Shown one piece after another: positions 6,786 through 7,915 of a DNA stretch of 7,915 bases; positions within the stretch are counted from its first letter, which is position 1; the number at the start of each line of letters is the position of its first letter. The position numbers were made by a program, and so were the translations under genes. Origin of the DNA: Thermoclostridium sp036562185. GTDB taxonomy: Bacteria > Bacillota > Clostridia > DSM-8532. The notes under the pieces are model-generated. The model worked only from the letters and a program-made list of their open reading frames with translations, searched no databases and was not told where the DNA came from. The stretch is taken from contig DATCKN010000001.1 in assembly GCA_036562185.1 (NCBI GenBank), positions 1 to 7,915 of the forward strand. The letters run 5' to 3'.

Positions 6786-7201
6786 AGTGTCCTCCATAAT
6801 ATTCATAAATAATCTGGTATTTCCAATGCATTAATGATATCAGAAATTACCGGGATAATCAAGTAAACCGGATGTAAGCGTCCTTGATGTGAAAAAGCAT
6901 ATAAGGCTGAACCCCTAACGTTCAAAGACTGTGAATGCTTAAGCGGGAGGGCCGTTATTCCTGATGCAATAAGTATGGCGTTTCTCTGATCGGTTAAATT
7001 ATGAATACCGGAATATAATCCATCTTGTAAGTTATAATGTGCATTCGTCGGAAATGTTTTATATGGTATATTCAAGTTAGTCAAGTGTGGACGAAGTGCC
7101 TGATTTTCGTAAAAAGAACAGGGTCTTTGCAATATTGTGGACATTCGGACTCATCACAGAAGAAAATGGAAACATGATCATACTTTAAGGGGGGTCATTA
7201 A
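6786..7201. other. Divergent control region between xylosidase and UROD-like genes
   Basis: These 416 bases lie between two genes facing away from each other. They contain copy 2 of the 30-base repeat (7008-7037), further CCGG motifs (TACCGGGATAATC at 6848-6860, AACCGGAT at about 6866-6873, ATACCGGAAT at 7005-7014) and the ribosome binding sites of both genes. A possible xylosidase promoter on the minus strand is TTGACT followed 15 bases later by TATAAA (about 7083-7057), with suboptimal spacing. No clear plus-strand promoter was found. A minus-strand frame of 113 codons (7144-6803) has no ribosome binding site or recognisable family and is not called. Confidence 0.5.
7008..7037 (-). repeat. 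30-base control-region repeat, copy 2
   Basis: This matches copy 1 upstream of the araC-type gene at 27 of 30 positions, including 17 identical bases at one end. It lies about 220 bases upstream of the xylosidase start and in the same orientation relative to that gene. In place of TATAAT, the -10-like hexamer here reads TATAAC. Confidence 0.6.
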
Positions 7202-7915
7202 ATGTATAACTTCTATATTACACCTGATGATCGCAAAATACTTCGCGAATTGGCCAAAAAACAGCTTGAGTATTCGCAATTGCCCATTATGAAGGAACGC
7301 ATGGAGCAATGGTATAAACATAATGAATGCAGGGGAGAAAGACCAATGATCCATATAGAAATATGGACTTTTGAAAAGGACATTATCCCCGAACTGAAAT
7401 GCCGGACCGAGACAGGCCGTGCCATCGAATTGGAGCTTTACCGCAATTTTATAAATTATGAGAGGATCGATGATGACAGGATTGTTCCTCCTTATTACTC
7501 AATCAGCTGGGACACATGGTTTAAGCTGTTCGGCGTGACGGTTGAAAAAGAGCATGCAATGACTTCGGAAGGAGAATCTGTGGGGCACAGGTTTAAGTAT
7601 GTTATAAATGATCTTGAAGAGGACTTTCCGAAGCTCGGACCTTCAAAATACGGGGTTGACAAGGAGAAAACTCTGGCATGGAAAGAATTCCTGGAGAACA
7701 TATTCGGCGACATACTGCCAGTGAAGATTACCAATAGCTGCCTGTATTCTGTTCCAACCCAGGATATTGTACATATGATGGGCATGGAAAATATGCTTTT
7801 TGCCATGTATGACTACCCCGACACGTTCCATGCACTGATGAAGCGAATTACAGACGATTATATAGAATACTTCAAATTTTTGGAGGTAGAGGGCCTGCTG
7901 CTTCCTACAGCATCC
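7202..7915 (+). CDS. UROD/corrinoid methyltransferase superfamily-like protein (runs off right edge)
   Basis: The frame runs from ATG at 7202 to the window edge with no stop, giving 238 residues of an incomplete protein. The start is well supported: AAGGGGGG (7187-7194) precedes it by seven bases. The protein begins MYNFYITPDDRKILRELAKK and includes RPMIHIEIWTFEKDI, VPTQDIVHMMGMENMLFAMYDYPD and a helix ending in EVEGLLLPTAS. This resembles a clostridial group usually annotated as uroporphyrinogen decarboxylase family, a TIM-barrel superfamily that includes MtaA/CmuA-type corrinoid methyltransferases. The Arg-rich N-terminal loop of true heme-pathway UroD is not seen, so a heme role is unlikely. 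No signal peptide is visible. It is divergent from the xylosidase and may share its control region. The CDS itself is certain; the family is recognised from memory, and the substrate is unknown. Confidence 0.7.
   Translation, partial: MYNFYITPDDRKILRELAKKQLEYSQLPIMKERMEQWYKHNECRGERPMIHIEIWTFEKDIIPELKCRTETGRAIELELYRNFINYERIDDDRIVPPYYSISWDTWFKLFGVTVEKEHAMTSEGESVGHRFKYVINDLEEDFPKLGPSKYGVDKEKTLAWKEFLENIFGDILPVKITNSCLYSVPTQDIVHMMGMENMLFAMYDYPDTFHALMKRITDDYIEYFKFLEVEGLLLPTAS

Noticed and set aside
6803..7144. Minus-strand frame of 113 codons in the divergent region, overlapping the first possible xylosidase ATG
   Set aside because: No ribosome binding site, no recognisable domain, and it covers the repeat and the likely promoter region; more likely an open frame in control DNA. 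Low residual doubt because it is fairly long.
1..7915. CRISPR array, tRNA, rRNA or known riboswitch
   Set aside because: No regularly spaced repeats, cloverleaf-like sequence or recognisable conserved RNA core was seen by eye on either strand.

Overview
The window looks like chromosomal DNA from a low-GC, plant-polysaccharide-degrading member of the Clostridia (Firmicutes). This is inferred from AT-rich non-coding DNA, strong AGGAGG-type ribosome binding sites, sigma-A-like promoters, a family GH36 alpha-galactosidase, a family GH43 beta-xylosidase and a local AraC-type regulator. The exact species cannot be named from the sequence.

Bases 1 to about 1,500 are accessory DNA full of debris. 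They hold the 5' end of an IS3-type transposase gene leaving the window on the minus strand, a decayed fragment of a dynamin-family GTPase (P-loop kept, reading frame broken), a small apparently intact DUF6985-like gene with its own ribosome binding site and a possible terminator, and what may be a scrap of another transposase. Bases 1,187 to 1,880 have no convincing intact gene, but they end in a near-perfect sigma-A promoter that serves the next gene.

Bases 1,881 to 6,785 form a small sugar-utilisation locus. A 732-residue GH36 alpha-galactosidase is on the plus strand and converges on a minus-strand AraC-family regulator. Upstream of the regulator, also on the minus strand, is a 510-residue GH43 beta-xylosidase that ends in a clear intrinsic terminator. 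Neither enzyme has a signal peptide, so both probably act in the cytoplasm on imported oligosaccharides, trimming alpha-galactosyl and xylosyl or arabinosyl units of hemicellulose. No transporter gene lies inside the window.

Bases 6,786 to 7,201 are a 416-base divergent control region. Beyond it a plus-strand gene runs off the right edge. It resembles the uroporphyrinogen decarboxylase (UROD)/corrinoid methyltransferase superfamily, although its exact role is unknown.

The most useful non-coding observation is a 30-base element, 27 of 30 bases identical, in the same orientation upstream of both the araC-type gene and the xylosidase gene. Together with repeated CCGGAAT-type motifs it is a good candidate operator linking the regulator to the xylosidase. 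I found no convincing wholly new system. The oddities are the decayed GTPase joined to the small gene, the shared control element, and the UROD-like gene beside a hemicellulase.
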